NCBI GenBank assembly: GCA_903913355.1
Contig: CAIWKU010000131.1
Span: 1-5,996, forward strand
DNA: 5,996 nt
Source of the DNA: an uncultured Bacteroidota bacterium
Lineage (GTDB): Bacteria; Bacteroidota; Bacteroidia; Chitinophagales; Chitinophagaceae
Direction: 5' to 3'
Notes under the pieces: generated by a model
Database searches by the model: none
The model's input: only the letters and a program-made list of their open reading frames with translations
What the model was told of the DNA's origin: nothing
Position numbers and translations under genes: made by a program
Shown: piece by piece, positions 5,477 to 5,996 of the stretch
Position numbering within the stretch: the first letter of the stretch is position 1
Layout: the number at the start of each line of letters is the position of its first letter

Positions 5477-5996
5477 TTATCCTTTCATTCTATGTTTCAT
5501 TGCTTCATAAAGAATAATCCCGGTAGCTACTGATACATTGAATGAATCAAATGTTGTAGCCATGGGGATTTTAAAAAAATGATCGGCTGCTTTTGCCAAA
5601 TAAGGTTGAACGCCTTTGCCTTCGTCGCCCATGATGATGCAACAAGGATCGTTAAATGGCAATTCAAATACATTCTCTGCGGCGCGCATTTCGCTCGTAA
5701 ATACTTTGATACCATTCAGGTGCAGGTCATCTACTGCTTTTAACAAACTATTCACCCGGCAGATATGGATCATCTCCAATGCGCCAGCGCTGCTTTTCAT
5801 TGCTTCTTCATTCAAGGCCCCTACTCCTTTATCGGGAATGATAATTGCCTGGGCCCCACAACAAACAGCACTTCGGGCAATTGCACCAATATTACGCACA
5901 TCTGTAACCCCATCCAGCATCAGGAATAAAGGCAATTCTCCATTAGAAACCACATGATCAATTACCTGCTGCAGATCCATGTATTGTACCCGCGCA
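5477..5996 (-). CDS. rlmB: SPOUT-class 23S rRNA (guanosine-2'-O-)-methyltransferase, RlmB/TrmH family (partial, 5' end beyond right edge)
   Basis: The frame stays open through the right edge, so the internal ATG at 5980 is not the true start; the five preceding codons read ARVQY. The visible 172 residues hold the whole SpoU/TrmH methyltransferase domain. Numbered from that Met, motif 1 is LDGVTDVRNIGAIARSA (22-38; Asn30 and catalytic-type Arg36), motif 2 is IIMGDEGKG (115-123), and motif 3 runs from IPM (138-140) to SFNVSVATG (146-154; Asn148). These form the knotted SAM-binding site of a dimeric enzyme. RlmB methylates the 2'-OH of a guanosine in the peptidyl-transferase P loop (G2251 in E. 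coli). The sequence ahead of the domain resembles the RlmB linker, and RlmB proteins of about 245-265 residues would place a roughly 75-90-residue substrate-binding domain off the edge. A different RlmB/TrmH paralogue cannot be excluded. It is the first visible gene of the four-gene minus-strand unit. Confidence 0.85.
   Translation of the reverse strand, partial: ARVQYMDLQQVIDHVVSNGELPLFLMLDGVTDVRNIGAIARSAVCCGAQAIIIPDKGVGALNEEAMKSSAGALEMIHICRVNSLLKAVDDLHLNGIKVFTSEMRAAENVFELPFNDPCCIIMGDEGKGVQPYLAKAADHFFKIPMATTFDSFNVSVATGIILYEAMKHRMKG

Noticed and set aside
5616..5957. 113-codon plus-strand open frame opposite the rRNA methyltransferase
   Set aside because: It is antisense to all three SPOUT motifs of the partial rlmB-type gene, and its translation resembles no known protein.
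5477..5980. Methyltransferase as a complete 167-residue protein starting at 5980
   Set aside because: The frame continues in phase to the right edge, and the sequence at 5980 matches the linker and start of the catalytic domain of RlmB-type proteins. The gene is cut by the window.

Overview
The window looks like ordinary chromosomal housekeeping DNA from a member of the Bacteroidota, possibly a Chitinophaga-type lineage. The clues are the protein flavours: a DEFD-type DEAD-box helicase, an HMG-CoA-lyase-like protein with an HLHSS motif, a GSCFA-family protein, and a BioF with a TFGKA lysine motif. Start codons lack Shine-Dalgarno sequences, and the spaces upstream of three genes hold matches to the Bacteroidota -7 promoter box TAnnTTTG. 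The lineage is inferred from these features, not from a marker gene.

Layout, left to right. (1) 1-1051, minus: the first 350 codons of a DEAD-box RNA helicase that runs off the left edge. (2) 1202-2302, minus: an 8-amino-7-oxononanoate synthase (bioF), standing apart from other biotin genes. (3) 2411-3019, plus: a miaE-type tRNA hydroxylase, divergent from bioF across a 108-base spacer. (4) Four minus-strand genes read right to left: a 23S rRNA 2'-O-methyltransferase (rlmB type, 5' end beyond the right edge, 5477-5996), an HMG-CoA lyase family protein (4552-5430), an uncharacterised 157-residue protein with an HDxxHxxxE motif (4077-4550), and a GSCFA-domain SGNH-like protein (3023-4033). Spacings of 46, 1 and 43 bases, with no recognisable promoter between them, suggest one transcript. 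This unit meets miaE tail to tail with only 3 bases between the stop codons.

Three genes act on RNA (helicase, MiaE, RlmB type) and two on acyl-CoA or cofactor chemistry (BioF, HMG-CoA lyase type). BioF and leucine breakdown touch indirectly because methylcrotonyl-CoA carboxylase needs biotin, but nothing in the sequence shows that they are coordinated.

No RNA gene, mobile element, CRISPR array or phage signal was seen, and no gene-free stretch exceeds about 150 bases. I do not see a convincing new biological system. The most useful leads are the uncharacterised 157-residue protein and two promoter-like boxes lying only 3-4 bases upstream of start codons, which would imply leaderless or nearly leaderless mRNAs.
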